A stretch of 33,192 nucleotides of DNA from CAYVXE01 sp964455375 (GCA_964455375.1 CAYVXE010000039.1:1-33192); one strand, 5' to 3'. Positions 24,607 to 33,108 are shown, counted from the first letter of the stretch. Numbers and translations are program-made. The notes: generated by a model not told the origin, from the letters alone.

Positions 24607-27016
24607 ACTCATATCGCAACGCGTCAACGGGATTTGCCAGCGCCGCTTTTACCGATTGGTAGCTGACCGTGCAACAGGCTACGATCATAGATAGTACTGA
24701 GGCCAAAAGGAATATATCCGCGCCAATCTGAATCCGGTAAGCGAAATTCTGCAGCATCTGTTTCATAAGGAAATAAGCCAGGGGCCAGGCGACAATATTG
24801 CCGATCAGGACTAATTTCAAAAAGTCCTTCGACAAAAGTGTGACCACACCCGGCACCGACGCTCCTAAAGTTTTGCGAATGCCGATCTCCTTGACGCGAC
24901 GTTCGGTTGCAAAAAAGGCTAATCCAAACAAACCCAGACATGAAATGAAAATGGAAATAATTGTGGCGATACGCACCATTTTGCCAAAATCATAAAACCA
25001 GCGGTACATTTGATCGATCCTCTGATCCAAAAAATAGAAGTCCTCCGGCTGGTCGGGTGCAAATGCGGTCAACGTCTTGCGAATGGCGGCGATGGCCAGG
25101 TCCAAACGATTCCCGTCTATCCGAATCAACATGTAGCGACAGCGGCCTGGATCGATCTTGAACAACACCGGTTGCACCGGCTCTGTCAGAGACCGGAAAT
25201 TAAAGTCATTGATCACCCCAATAATCGTACCGGAATAAAATTTCTCAATTCTTCCATTCGATTTAAAATAAAGCTCGACGGGCTTTCCGGCACCTGTTTG
25301 CCAATTCAACTTTTTCAACGCCGTCTGATTCATGAGCACGGCTTGATTGGCGTCGGTGGCAATCTCCCTATTGGGGAACCTGCCTTCGACCGTCCGCAAA
25401 CCCAACGTTGTCATGTAATCAAAATTCGTGTAAACAATCCCCAGCAACACGTCCTCCACTCCATCTGATTTGATCATGATGCCGTTTTGTGACGTCACAC
25501 CTGGCACCTGCGACGCGGTGGTGACATTCAAAATACTTGACTCACGCACTAATTCACTCTTCAATGACTCGTAGTTGCGTTTCACAGCTTTATCATTTAT
25601 TGGCACCACCACAATGTGCTCTTTGTCAAATCCCAAATCTTTGTGCCGCACGAAGTTAATCTGCTTTAGTATGACAATGGAACCAAAAATCAGGACCACG
25701 GAAATGGTAAATTGGAAAACCACCAGAATTTTCCTGAATGCGTTGGACGATCGCCTCACCGTTACCCCTTTCAGAACTTTGATGGGGTTGAAAGCGGAAA
25801 GAAAAAAGGCAGGATAACTGCCCGAAACGATACCGACCGCAACCGCGGTAAGCAGCATGAACAGGATGAAAGCGAAATTGCCCTGATAATTTATCGATAA
25901 TGTAATGCCAGCGAAGTTGTTGAAATAGGGCAGCAGGAGTTCCACCAACAAAAGAGCAAACAACAGGGCGAGGAGACTAAACAGCAAAGACTCGCCCAGG
26001 AACTGCCCGATCAACTGTGTTCGTGTCGCCCCAACCACTTTACGAATCCCGACTTCCCGGGCACGCATTGCCGAACGCGCGGTGGACAGGTTCATGAAAT
26101 TAATGCACGCAATCAGTAAAATAAAGAGAGCCAGTGAACCGAATATGACGGAGATGAGTCGAATATCCCCGCTGCTGGTGAATTGAAATCCACTCAAGCC
26201 GGCCGAACGGGAATAGACCTCTTTCAGAGGAAGCAGTTTTAGTTTGAGCCAGGTGTAAGCTATTTTATCAACATATTTATCTGTGAAACCGACCAGTAGT
26301 TTTTCCAGATTGTCGGGTCGGTTATTCTCCCGGAGTTGGATATAAGTCAACGTGGCAGAATCCCAATGATTGGTCAGCCAGTCCGGATTCATCATGGTGT
26401 GCAGACTTTCGTACGAAGCCAAAAAATCAAATTGCAGGTGCGAGTTTTCAGGAATTTTGTTTAGAACACCCATTACTTTGAAATCGAACTTTTTATCAGC
26501 CCAACCGGTTTTAAAGGAAAGGATTTTACCCACCGGATTTTCATCACCAAAGTACTTCGACGCCATATCTTCAGAAAGGATGATCGAAAATGGCTCATTG
26601 AGCGCGGTTTTTACATCTCCCACTTTCAGGGAAAATGAAAAGACCGAAAAAAGCGACGGGTCCGAAAAAATTAATCTTTCTGTAAACCATTTTTGCTGAT
26701 AGTGAACCACTCCGCTAAAGAAGCTGAAACGCACGGCATTCTTAATTTCGGGAAAATTTTGCAGCAGCAATGGGGCTAACGGCGCGCCAATATTGGCTCT
26801 TCTTTCAATTCTGCCTTCAACGCCCCCTTCCCGATAAATCAGATAGATGTTATCCTTGTTTTTTTGAAACTGGTCGAAACTGAACTGAAATTGAATGAAC
26901 AAACTGATGAGAAGAAAACAGGCCATTCCTAGAGCCAGACCGCTGATGTTGATCAGCGAGTAAATCTTCTGCTTGCGAAGATTACGTAAGGTAAATTTAA
27001 TATAGTTTTTGAACAT
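24605..27016 (-). CDS. ABC transporter permease, MacB/FtsX type (permease 1)
   Basis: An 803-residue inner-membrane protein. It has a first helix (about 17-38), a MacB-like periplasmic core (about 45-270), a membrane block beginning near 285 with the FtsX signature REVGIRKVVGAT, a further helix (about 420-445), a second periplasmic domain (about 450-660) and a final three-helix FtsX domain with KEIGIRKTLGAS, ending ALANPVDALRYE. The start at 27016 is preferred: GGAGGAAACTC precedes it, whereas the in-frame ATG at 27034 would lie in that ribosome site. The two-block permease is a known architecture in FCB-group bacteria. It shares an operon with the ATPase (51-base gap). No HlyD-type adaptor or TolC gene is nearby, so it is not evidently a MacAB efflux pump. 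The substrate is unknown. Confidence 0.92.
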   Translation of the reverse strand: MFKNYIKFTLRNLRKQKIYSLINISGLALGMACFLLISLFIQFQFSFDQFQKNKDNIYLIYREGGVEGRIERRANIGAPLAPLLLQNFPEIKNAVRFSFFSGVVHYQQKWFTERLIFSDPSLFSVFSFSLKVGDVKTALNEPFSIILSEDMASKYFGDENPVGKILSFKTGWADKKFDFKVMGVLNKIPENSHLQFDFLASYESLHTMMNPDWLTNHWDSATLTYIQLRENNRPDNLEKLLVGFTDKYVDKIAYTWLKLKLLPLKEVYSRSAGLSGFQFTSSGDIRLISVIFGSLALFILLIACINFMNLSTARSAMRAREVGIRKVVGATRTQLIGQFLGESLLFSLLALLFALLLVELLLPYFNNFAGITLSINYQGNFAFILFMLLTAVAVGIVSGSYPAFFLSAFNPIKVLKGVTVRRSSNAFRKILVVFQFTISVVLIFGSIVILKQINFVRHKDLGFDKEHIVVVPINDKAVKRNYESLKSELVRESSILNVTTASQVPGVTSQNGIMIKSDGVEDVLLGIVYTNFDYMTTLGLRTVEGRFPNREIATDANQAVLMNQTALKKLNWQTGAGKPVELYFKSNGRIEKFYSGTIIGVINDFNFRSLTEPVQPVLFKIDPGRCRYMLIRIDGNRLDLAIAAIRKTLTAFAPDQPEDFYFLDQRIDQMYRWFYDFGKMVRIATIISIFISCLGLFGLAFFATERRVKEIGIRKTLGASVPGVVTLLSKDFLKLVLIGNIVAWPLAYFLMKQMLQNFAYRIQIGADIFLLASVLSMIVACCTVSYQSVKAALANPVDALRYE

Positions 27017-27067
27017 GAGTTTCCTCCATTTCAAATCAGGAATGCAGAATTCAACTTACATGAAGCC

Positions 27068-27730
27068 TCAATCATCAATCCTACCATCTAACAAACGAAT
27101 AATCCGATCACCATAAGCTGCCTTTTCCTCGGAATGAGTCACCTGCACGATGGTGGTGCCATCCTGGTTCAACTTTTTTAACAGTTCCATAATTTCTTTT
27201 CCTTGCTCGGAATTTAGATTGCCGGTTGGTTCATCTGCAAGAATTATTTTGGGCTGTGCGATCACGGCTCTCGCAATCCCCACCAATTGCTGTTGACCGC
27301 CGGAAAGCTGCTGCGGGAACAAATCTTTTTTTGCCACAATGCGAAAACGGTCGAGCATATCCGCAACCCGGCTTTTACGTTCCGGTCCTTTTATTTTTTG
27401 ATATAAAAGGGGGATCTCCAAATTTTCGTAAACCGTCAATTCATCGATCAAGTGATAGTTTTGAAAGACAAAACCAATCTGGTGTTTGTGCAGTTCTGTT
27501 CGTTGTTTTTCATTCAATTGTTGCACAGGCTGATCACGAAAAAAATATTCGCCTTGGCTGGGTTCATCCAGCATACCCAGGAGATAGAGCAACGTCGATT
27601 TTCCGGCACCGGAAGGCCCCATAATCGTTACAAATTCACCCTCCACGATTTCCATGTTGACATCCCGCAAGACATAAGTTTTTATAAATTTGTTTGAATA
27701 GTATTTAAAAATATGCTTTAATGTCATCAT
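27068..27730 (-). CDS. ABC transporter ATP-binding protein (MacB/LolD type)
   Basis: A 220-residue ATPase. It has Walker A GPSGAGKS (38-45), Q-loop Q90, signature LSGGQ (142-146, read LSGGQQQLVGIARA), Walker B IILADEP (162-168) and switch H199. Its closest pattern is the MacB/LolD/FtsE group, which powers mechanotransmission permeases without moving substrate through the membrane. It is the only ATPase in a cluster of three large permeases, so it may serve all of them, an inference. Two adjacent ATGs (27730 and 27727) could be the start. The 201-base region upstream contains a long palindrome and a protein-like remnant. Confidence 0.95.
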   Translation of the reverse strand: MMTLKHIFKYYSNKFIKTYVLRDVNMEIVEGEFVTIMGPSGAGKSTLLYLLGMLDEPSQGEYFFRDQPVQQLNEKQRTELHKHQIGFVFQNYHLIDELTVYENLEIPLLYQKIKGPERKSRVADMLDRFRIVAKKDLFPQQLSGGQQQLVGIARAVIAQPKIILADEPTGNLNSEQGKEIMELLKKLNQDGTTIVQVTHSEEKAAYGDRIIRLLDGRIDD

Positions 27731-27771
27731 CTTTTTACTCCGTACTTATATTCTATATGAATCGCTCTTGT

Positions 27772-27837
27772 TTACTGAGAACCTGTTACATCTCTTTCCC
27801 AAGCCGCTTGCCAAGTAATAAGATTGGCCAGCAAGGC
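27772..27837 (-). pseudogene. Possible remnant of a permease gene
   Basis: In one minus-strand frame the DNA reads ALLANLITWQAAW followed by ERDVTGSQ and a stop (27772-27774). The segment LLANLIxWxxAW matches the third-last helix of permease 3 (LLANLIAWPVAWW), while the flanks do not match. It could be a ghost of an extra permease or coincidence in a hydrophobic stretch. An imperfect inverted repeat, CTTGCCAA/TTGG(CCAG)CAAG, overlaps it at 27807-27835. Confidence 0.25.
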
Positions 27838-27889
27838 GTTTCTCAAAAATATGTATTGCGAATTCCGGTAATTATCTTTTCCCCAAGTT

Positions 27890-27924
27890 CAGAAGGTAAC
27901 CTTTTTGAAAAAGGTTACCTTCTG
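27890..27924. terminator. Perfect 17-base palindrome just after permease 2
   Basis: CAGAAGGTAACCTTTTT, one G, then its exact complement in reverse order. It starts 8 bases after the permease 2 stop. The T-run that would complete an intrinsic terminator (ATTTTTTT) is on the plus strand, opposite to the operon; on the minus strand the hairpin is not followed by Ts. Its sequence and place resemble the hairpins at 30375-30407 and 32988-33020. Confidence 0.55.
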
Positions 27925-27931
27925 ATTTTTT

Positions 27932-30310
27932 TCATTCATACCGTAACGCTTCGACTGGATTCGCCAGTGCCGCCCGCACCGCCTGTGTGCTCACCGTGAG
28001 CAACGCAATCACCAACGCCAGGCCGCCTGCCAGGACAAACACCCACCATGAAATCTCGATGCGGTAAGCAAAGTTCTGCAGCCACTTATTCATGGCCCAC
28101 CACGCCACCGGCCAGGCGATGACATTCGACAGCAGTACCAGCTTGACGAAATCCTTCGACAGCAGCGCCACCACATTCGCTATCGTAGCTCCCAAGACTT
28201 TGCGAATACCGATTTCTTTGGTGCGTTGCTCGGCCATAAAGGACGCCAGTCCGAACAGCCCCAGCACCGCTATGATGATCCCGAGCACGGTGAAAACAGA
28301 AAATAATTTACCCATGCGCTCTTCGGAATTATACTGACGATTAAAATCTTCATCCAGGAAAAAATAGCTAAAGGTATTGCCTAATTGCAGTTCCTGCCAT
28401 TTTCTTTCGATGAATTCCAGAGTCTCCGCCAGGTTCTCCGTATTTACGGTCAGCGTGAGCATTGAAAAACCTTTCCTGCGGAGCTGCATAATGTGGGGCT
28501 GGATTTCACTCTGAAAACCTTTGATATGGAAGTTTTTGACCACCCCTACGATGGATCCGTTCTCACCACCCCTTGTTAAGCGCTGGCCTAATGCTTCCTC
28601 GGGCGAGGAGAAACCGAAAGTGCTTACCGCGGCCTCATTGAGAACAAAAGCCATAGAAGCATCGGTTGCCATTTCCCTTTGAAAGGCGCGGCCAGCGATC
28701 ACCTCAAGACCGTATTCTGAGATAAAATCATCGTCCACAAAATTGTACAAGATCGTCCAGCCCTGTTTATTCTCATCACCCAACAATTTTGTGACAAGAG
28801 AATTGTTAATCCGGCCAGGCACGTTCGTTGAAGCGGTAGCACCGGTAATAGACGGATGGTTTAAGAACTCTTTTTTTATGGTCTCAAAATTGTCGCCGAG
28901 ATAGACCGGCAATATGAGCTTTTGATTTTTGTCAAACCCGAGGGGCTCGCTTTTCATAAAATTGATCTGTCGGTAAATCAACAGAGTGCCGATGATGAGT
29001 GCACTTGATATCGCAAACTGCCAGATGACAAGCATTTTTCTTACTGCGCCACCGCCAGAGCCGGTCGTGGAAAATCTTTGAACCACCAATACCGGTTTAG
29101 ATCCCGACAGAAATAAAGCGGGATAGATGCCCGCGATAAGTCCAACAAATAGACTCGTACCGATCAAAGCGACTAAGATAATGGGCTGAAAGATTGAGGA
29201 AGTTGTGAAATGCTTCCCGGCCAACTCATTAAAATAAGGCAATACTAATTCGATTATTAAAAGCGCTATAAAAAGGGCTATCAGGGTCATGAAAATAAAT
29301 TCACCGATAAACTGGAGGACTAACTGAAATCGTTGCGCGCCCATGACCTTGCGAACGCCGATTTCCTTGGCTCTCGTCCCGGAACGCGCCGTGGTCAAAT
29401 TCATAAAATTGATGCAGGCAACGATCAAAATCAGAATCCCAACAATAGAAAAAATGTAAACATAAATGGCGTCACCGGGCGGTTTAATTTCTCGATGTAA
29501 GTTCGAATGCAGGTGAATGTCTTTCAGCGGCTGCAGAAAAAGAATGAATTCGATGCCCAACTCGTCCAACCTGTTGCCAATGTAGTTGTGTGCGATTTTA
29601 CGGATCTTTTCCTCAAACTGATGTGGATTCACGTTGGGGCGTAATTTCACATAGGAGTAGAAACCGGTCCACCCCCAATTATCGAGATTCATTCTGCTGG
29701 CCACCGTTTTTAGTGACAACATGATATCGTATCTTAGATGTGTATTCTCAGGGACATTTTCTACAACGCCGGTAATTTCATAAGCACTCCCATTCACTTT
29801 GAGTGTTTTTCCCAGGGGATTTTCATCGCCGAATATCTTATCCATAATTTCCTTCGTAATCACGATGGCTCCGGGCCGGTTCAGGGCTGTGGCTGGGTCT
29901 CCGTGTAGAAATGGCATGGTGAATACACGGAACAGATCCGGTTCGGTCACCATAAGCGAGTTTTCAACAAATACCTGATCATTATGCTCAACCTTCACGT
30001 TTGAAGTACTCCAATAGTGAAAACGAGCAGCGGCCTCTACTTCCGGGAAATTCTCACGAAGTGTGGGAACTAACGGCGTTAAGCCCCTTGCGAACGGTTT
30101 CTCCACGGAACCGGACTTAACGATAGTTGCTATCCGGTAAATCCGGTCAACATCTTTGTGGTAATTGTCGTAGCATAATTCGTGACTGACAAACATGAAG
30201 ATCAGAATACAGCAAGCGATACCGATGGCAAGCCCGGTAATCGTGATAAAGGAATAACCTTTATGTCTTTTAATATTTCTGAATGTGGTCTTGATGTAAT
30301 TTTGAAACAT
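27932..30310 (-). CDS. ABC transporter permease, MacB/FtsX type (permease 2)
   Basis: A 792-residue paralogue of permease 1 with the same plan: first helix (about 20-42, SFITITGLAIGIACCILIFMF), MacB-like core, FtsX block with KEIGVRKVMGAQ, a lone central helix (about 427-447), a second periplasmic domain, and a final FtsX block with KEIGIRKVLGAT, ending ALANPVEALRYE. The last ~100 residues are almost identical to those of permease 3, including a shared run of 28 bases (28095-28122 and 30580-30607), while the periplasmic parts differ widely. That pattern fits duplication with gene conversion at the 3' end. Both neighbours lie on the same strand. The substrate is unknown. Confidence 0.92.
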   Translation of the reverse strand: MFQNYIKTTFRNIKRHKGYSFITITGLAIGIACCILIFMFVSHELCYDNYHKDVDRIYRIATIVKSGSVEKPFARGLTPLVPTLRENFPEVEAAARFHYWSTSNVKVEHNDQVFVENSLMVTEPDLFRVFTMPFLHGDPATALNRPGAIVITKEIMDKIFGDENPLGKTLKVNGSAYEITGVVENVPENTHLRYDIMLSLKTVASRMNLDNWGWTGFYSYVKLRPNVNPHQFEEKIRKIAHNYIGNRLDELGIEFILFLQPLKDIHLHSNLHREIKPPGDAIYVYIFSIVGILILIVACINFMNLTTARSGTRAKEIGVRKVMGAQRFQLVLQFIGEFIFMTLIALFIALLIIELVLPYFNELAGKHFTTSSIFQPIILVALIGTSLFVGLIAGIYPALFLSGSKPVLVVQRFSTTGSGGGAVRKMLVIWQFAISSALIIGTLLIYRQINFMKSEPLGFDKNQKLILPVYLGDNFETIKKEFLNHPSITGATASTNVPGRINNSLVTKLLGDENKQGWTILYNFVDDDFISEYGLEVIAGRAFQREMATDASMAFVLNEAAVSTFGFSSPEEALGQRLTRGGENGSIVGVVKNFHIKGFQSEIQPHIMQLRRKGFSMLTLTVNTENLAETLEFIERKWQELQLGNTFSYFFLDEDFNRQYNSEERMGKLFSVFTVLGIIIAVLGLFGLASFMAEQRTKEIGIRKVLGATIANVVALLSKDFVKLVLLSNVIAWPVAWWAMNKWLQNFAYRIEISWWVFVLAGGLALVIALLTVSTQAVRAALANPVEALRYE

Positions 30311-30362
30311 CGTGACACTCCGATTTGGGATTTCAGAATAGTTTCAAAAAGTCAATTTGAAA

Positions 30363-30383
30363 TCGGCCTTCGTTAGAAGCCGA
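30363..30383. promoter_or_regulatory. Alternative hairpin overlapping the inter-permease terminator-like stem
   Basis: TCGGCCTTC-GTTA-GAAGCCGA can form a stem with one bulged base. Its right arm is the left arm of the larger hairpin 30375-30407, so the two folds exclude each other, a layout seen in attenuators. There is no leader peptide, so a regulatory role is only a possibility. Confidence 0.25.
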
Positions 30384-30407
30384 CTTTTTTGGAAAAAGTC
30401 GGTTTCT
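30375..30407. terminator. Long hairpin after permease 3
   Basis: AGAAGCCGACTTTTT (30375-30389) pairs with AAAAAGTCGGTTTCT (30393-30407), with one G-U pair, around a 3-base loop. It starts 9 bases after the permease 3 stop. It has the same layout as the stem at 27890-27924 (AGAAG, GC-rich middle, T5/A5 apex) and may act as a partial terminator within the operon. Confidence 0.5.
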
Positions 30408-30416
30408 TTACTCCAC

Positions 30417-32792
30417 TTACTCATATCTCAATGCTTCAACCGGATTCGCCAGCGCCGCCCGGATCGCCTGCGTGCTTACCGTGAGTAGCGCAATCCCCAA
30501 CGCCAGGCCGCCAGCCAGAGCAAACACCCACCATTCAATATCGATACGATAAGCGAAATTTTGCAGCCACTTGTGCATCGCCCACCACGCCACCGGCCAG
30601 GCGATGAGGTTGGCGAGCAAAACAAGTTTGATGAAATCCTTCGACAGCAGAGTCGTCACGCTGGCTACCGTGGCACCGAGCACTTTGCGGATGCCGATTT
30701 CTTTGGTGCGTTGCTCATTCGTGAACAACGCAACTCCAAACAAGCCGAGGCAGGCAACGAAAACTGCGATGAAGGTGAAGTAACTGACAATTTTTGCGAG
30801 TTTCATTTCAGAGCGATATTGTGCCTGCATTGCATCATCAATGAAGCGGTAATCAAATGGATCGTCTGGGTAAACATTCTTCCACACAGACTTCAGCGCT
30901 GCGACGGTACCGGCCAGGTTTTCCGGCCGTATTCGGATAACCATTTCACGAACTCCTTCAGGATTGAGGAGCAGGACCAGGGGGAGTACTTTCTCGTGAA
31001 GTGAATGGATGTGAAAATCGTTGACAACGCCGACTATTTGCAGCTTTCTGCCGCTCAGATCGAACACTTTCCCAACCGGCTCGTCAATCCCTTTCCAGCG
31101 CACAGTTTCTTCATTTAGAAGACAACTGCTGGAGAGATCAGAGGAAAATTCCTTTGAGAAGCTCCTACCGTGCAAGAGGTCAATTCCCAGCGTTTCGGTA
31201 AATCCGTAATCAATATTTACGACTTCGATCTTATCAAATTTGGTTACGACGCCATTTTCGTCCATCTCCACAAAGCCATGATAACTTTTCTTTTCCGATG
31301 GCGGCGCGTAACTTGTGCCTGTAACATGTATCACACCGGAAATGCTTTCGAATGCACTTTTTAGTGTTCCATACGTTTTTTGTTTTTGCGCCGGTAGCTT
31401 CACGGTTAACAGTTGCTCTTTGTCAAATCCCAGATTTTTCCATTGCAGAAATTGCAGTTGCCTGTTAATTAAAAGTGAAGAAGCGATCAATGCTACGAAG
31501 ATGGTCACTTGCGCGACAATCAGAATATTTCTGACAGTCTGTTTAGAATCTGTGGTTTTCAATTTGTTCTGGAAAATTTCGATCGGCCTGAGGCCGGAGA
31601 GATAGAACGAGATGTAACTCCCCGACAAAACCGCGACGACCAAGGTCAGGCAGACAACTGCCAGGGTGTACTGCCAATTCCGGAGATAATCAATTGTCAG
31701 CTCTTTTTCCAGGAGCTGATTGACTGTTGGCAGCAGAAGTTCAGCGATGGCGATAGCAATCGGCAAAGCAATGAGGGTGGCAAAAACAGACTCACCCAGA
31801 ATTTGCGTGACGATATTGGCTCGATTCGCTCCGAGTACCTTTTTGATGCCAACTTCTTTTGTCCGAGTTGAGTACTGCGCGGTTGCAAGAATGACAAAGT
31901 TGAAGACTGAAATGAGTAGGATGAGGATAGCAATAGCAGAGAAAATGTAGATGTTTCTGATGTTGTCCTTGTTTTCTGTCCTCGAGTCCAGATGTATGTC
32001 TTTCAGCGACTGTAAATGATATGAAGAAATCTGAAATTCGTCATCTGCCTTATGTTTTTCAGGAAAATCATGAAGTTTTTTCTCAAGCCCGGATGGCGAA
32101 GCTCCTTTCTGAAGCAACACATAGGTCATACAAGATAGTCCCTTTGAAGGCGCGGCGGGGTTTTGCTGGGATGCTACTTTTGTTTGCGTAGAAATTGATG
32201 CAATCAACTCTGCAGACAAATGTGAATTGGAAGGCAGATCTTCCAGAATGCCCGTCACTTTTAAATCATAAAACTCAGCTCCCTCTTTGATCGACAGAGT
32301 TTTCCCAATTGGGTCCTGAGTCACAAAGAATTTGTCGGCGATTTCTCGAGAAATCACCACTGAAAAGGGCTCTTTCAATGCAGTGCCTGGGTCGCCTTTG
32401 GCCAGATGAAACGTGAAAAAGCTGAACAGATTGTCATCAGCAAATAGAAAATTACTCTGCTTGAAGAGATCATTTCCGCGTCTTATGATGATCGGATTTT
32501 CGTGCTTGACCACTCGAGTGACCTGTTTAACTTCAGGATACCCATTCAGGAGCACGGGAGCAACGGACATGGGAGTGCTCGCGCTGAACCCAAACAACTT
32601 GGTGTCTACAATAATTCTATGAATTTGATCGGCATCCTTGTGAAATTCGTCATAGCTCAGCTCATTGAGCACATAAAGAAGAATGAGGAACGAGGTTGCC
32701 AGTCCAATCGCCAATCCGGAAATATTGATAATCGAACTTACTTTCATCCTGCGCAAGTTTCTGATCGCAATCCTTAGATAACTCTTCAACAT
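30417..32792 (-). CDS. ABC transporter permease, MacB/FtsX type (permease 3)
   Basis: A 791-residue paralogue with the same two-block plan: first helix (about 18-41, IINISGLAIGLATSFLILLY), MacB-like core, FtsX block with KEVGIKKVLGAN, a central helix (about 420-440), a second periplasmic domain, and a final FtsX block with KEIGIRKVLGAT and the tail ALANPVEALRYE. The start at 32792 is preferred: AAGGAC lies 5 bases upstream and MLKSYLRIAIRNLRR matches the start of the other permeases; an ATG at 32834 would add 14 unrelated polar residues. It is the most upstream intact gene of the cluster. It is less similar to its paralogues in the periplasmic domains, so each permease may act on a different partner. 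Confidence 0.92.
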   Translation of the reverse strand: MLKSYLRIAIRNLRRMKVSSIINISGLAIGLATSFLILLYVLNELSYDEFHKDADQIHRIIVDTKLFGFSASTPMSVAPVLLNGYPEVKQVTRVVKHENPIIIRRGNDLFKQSNFLFADDNLFSFFTFHLAKGDPGTALKEPFSVVISREIADKFFVTQDPIGKTLSIKEGAEFYDLKVTGILEDLPSNSHLSAELIASISTQTKVASQQNPAAPSKGLSCMTYVLLQKGASPSGLEKKLHDFPEKHKADDEFQISSYHLQSLKDIHLDSRTENKDNIRNIYIFSAIAILILLISVFNFVILATAQYSTRTKEVGIKKVLGANRANIVTQILGESVFATLIALPIAIAIAELLLPTVNQLLEKELTIDYLRNWQYTLAVVCLTLVVAVLSGSYISFYLSGLRPIEIFQNKLKTTDSKQTVRNILIVAQVTIFVALIASSLLINRQLQFLQWKNLGFDKEQLLTVKLPAQKQKTYGTLKSAFESISGVIHVTGTSYAPPSEKKSYHGFVEMDENGVVTKFDKIEVVNIDYGFTETLGIDLLHGRSFSKEFSSDLSSSCLLNEETVRWKGIDEPVGKVFDLSGRKLQIVGVVNDFHIHSLHEKVLPLVLLLNPEGVREMVIRIRPENLAGTVAALKSVWKNVYPDDPFDYRFIDDAMQAQYRSEMKLAKIVSYFTFIAVFVACLGLFGVALFTNEQRTKEIGIRKVLGATVASVTTLLSKDFIKLVLLANLIAWPVAWWAMHKWLQNFAYRIDIEWWVFALAGGLALGIALLTVSTQAIRAALANPVEALRYE

Positions 32793-32892
32793 AGTTTGTC
32801 CTTTGTTTTTGGTGCTTTGTTCGCTGTCCTTCACAAAGCATAAATTTCTGTCACAGTAACGTTTCCATCTCGATCATTGGGTTAGAATTATC

Positions 32893-32916
32893 TCACTCAT
32901 ACCGCAAACTCTCCAT
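32893..32916 (-). pseudogene. Vestigial permease tail 1 (MESLRYE-stop)
   Basis: A minus-strand frame reads R-MESLRYE followed by TGA (32893-32895), the terminal peptide of the FtsX-type permeases (consensus ALANPVEALRYE). Nothing of the permease body precedes it. It is short, so on its own it would be weak; two more tails within 140 bases strengthen the case. Confidence 0.4.
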
Positions 32917-32942
32917 CCGTCAGGAGCCAGATCTCCGCGCTG

Positions 32943-32975
32943 CTCATAGCGTAACTCTTCAATCTGATTCGCCAG
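32943..32975 (-). pseudogene. Vestigial permease tail 2 (LANQIEELRYE)
   Basis: Reads LANQIEELRYE in a minus-strand frame and then continues without the stop codon that should follow LRYE. It matches the permease C-terminal consensus LANPVEALRYE at 8 of 11 positions. This is a degenerate copy with the stop lost. Confidence 0.45.
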
Positions 32976-32987
32976 AACCAAGCGATG

Positions 32988-33020
32988 AGAAGGCGACCTT
33001 TTGAGAAAAAGTCGTCTTCT
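32988..33020. terminator. Hairpin after vestigial permease tail 3
   Basis: AGAAGGCGACCTTTT (32988-33002) pairs imperfectly with AAAAAGTCGTCTTCT (33006-33020), including G-U pairs. It starts 4 bases after the stop of tail 3, the same place as the hairpins after permeases 2 and 3. Confidence 0.45.
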
Positions 33021-33024
33021 AAAT

Positions 33025-33108
33025 CTATTCATATCGCAACGAATCCACCGGATTGGCCAGCCCGGTGAGATAGAAGAAAGTTCCATCAAGACCAAAGGGC
33101 CTGGCCAT
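33025..33108 (-). pseudogene. Vestigial permease tail 3 as a 27-codon ORF
   Basis: An ATG at 33108, preceded by AAGGTGA at good spacing, opens a 27-codon frame, MARPFGLDGTFFYLTG followed by LANPVDSLRYE and TAG (33025-33027). The second half is the intact C-terminal signature of the permease family; the first half does not match the helix that should precede it. It could be a deletion product joining an unrelated start to a permease tail. The remaining sequence to 33192 shows nothing I can assign. Confidence 0.4.

Noticed and set aside
25010..25468. 152-codon plus-strand frame
   Set aside because: Antisense to permease 1, no domain; long only because of codon bias in the real gene.
28092..28337. 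Plus-strand frame resembling another at 30571-30783
   Set aside because: The similarity between the two frames is a by-product of the conserved permease 3' ends on the other strand.
27932..32792. MacAB-TolC efflux pump
   Set aside because: There is no membrane-fusion or outer-membrane gene nearby, and the permeases have two FtsX blocks, unlike MacB, which has its ATPase fused.
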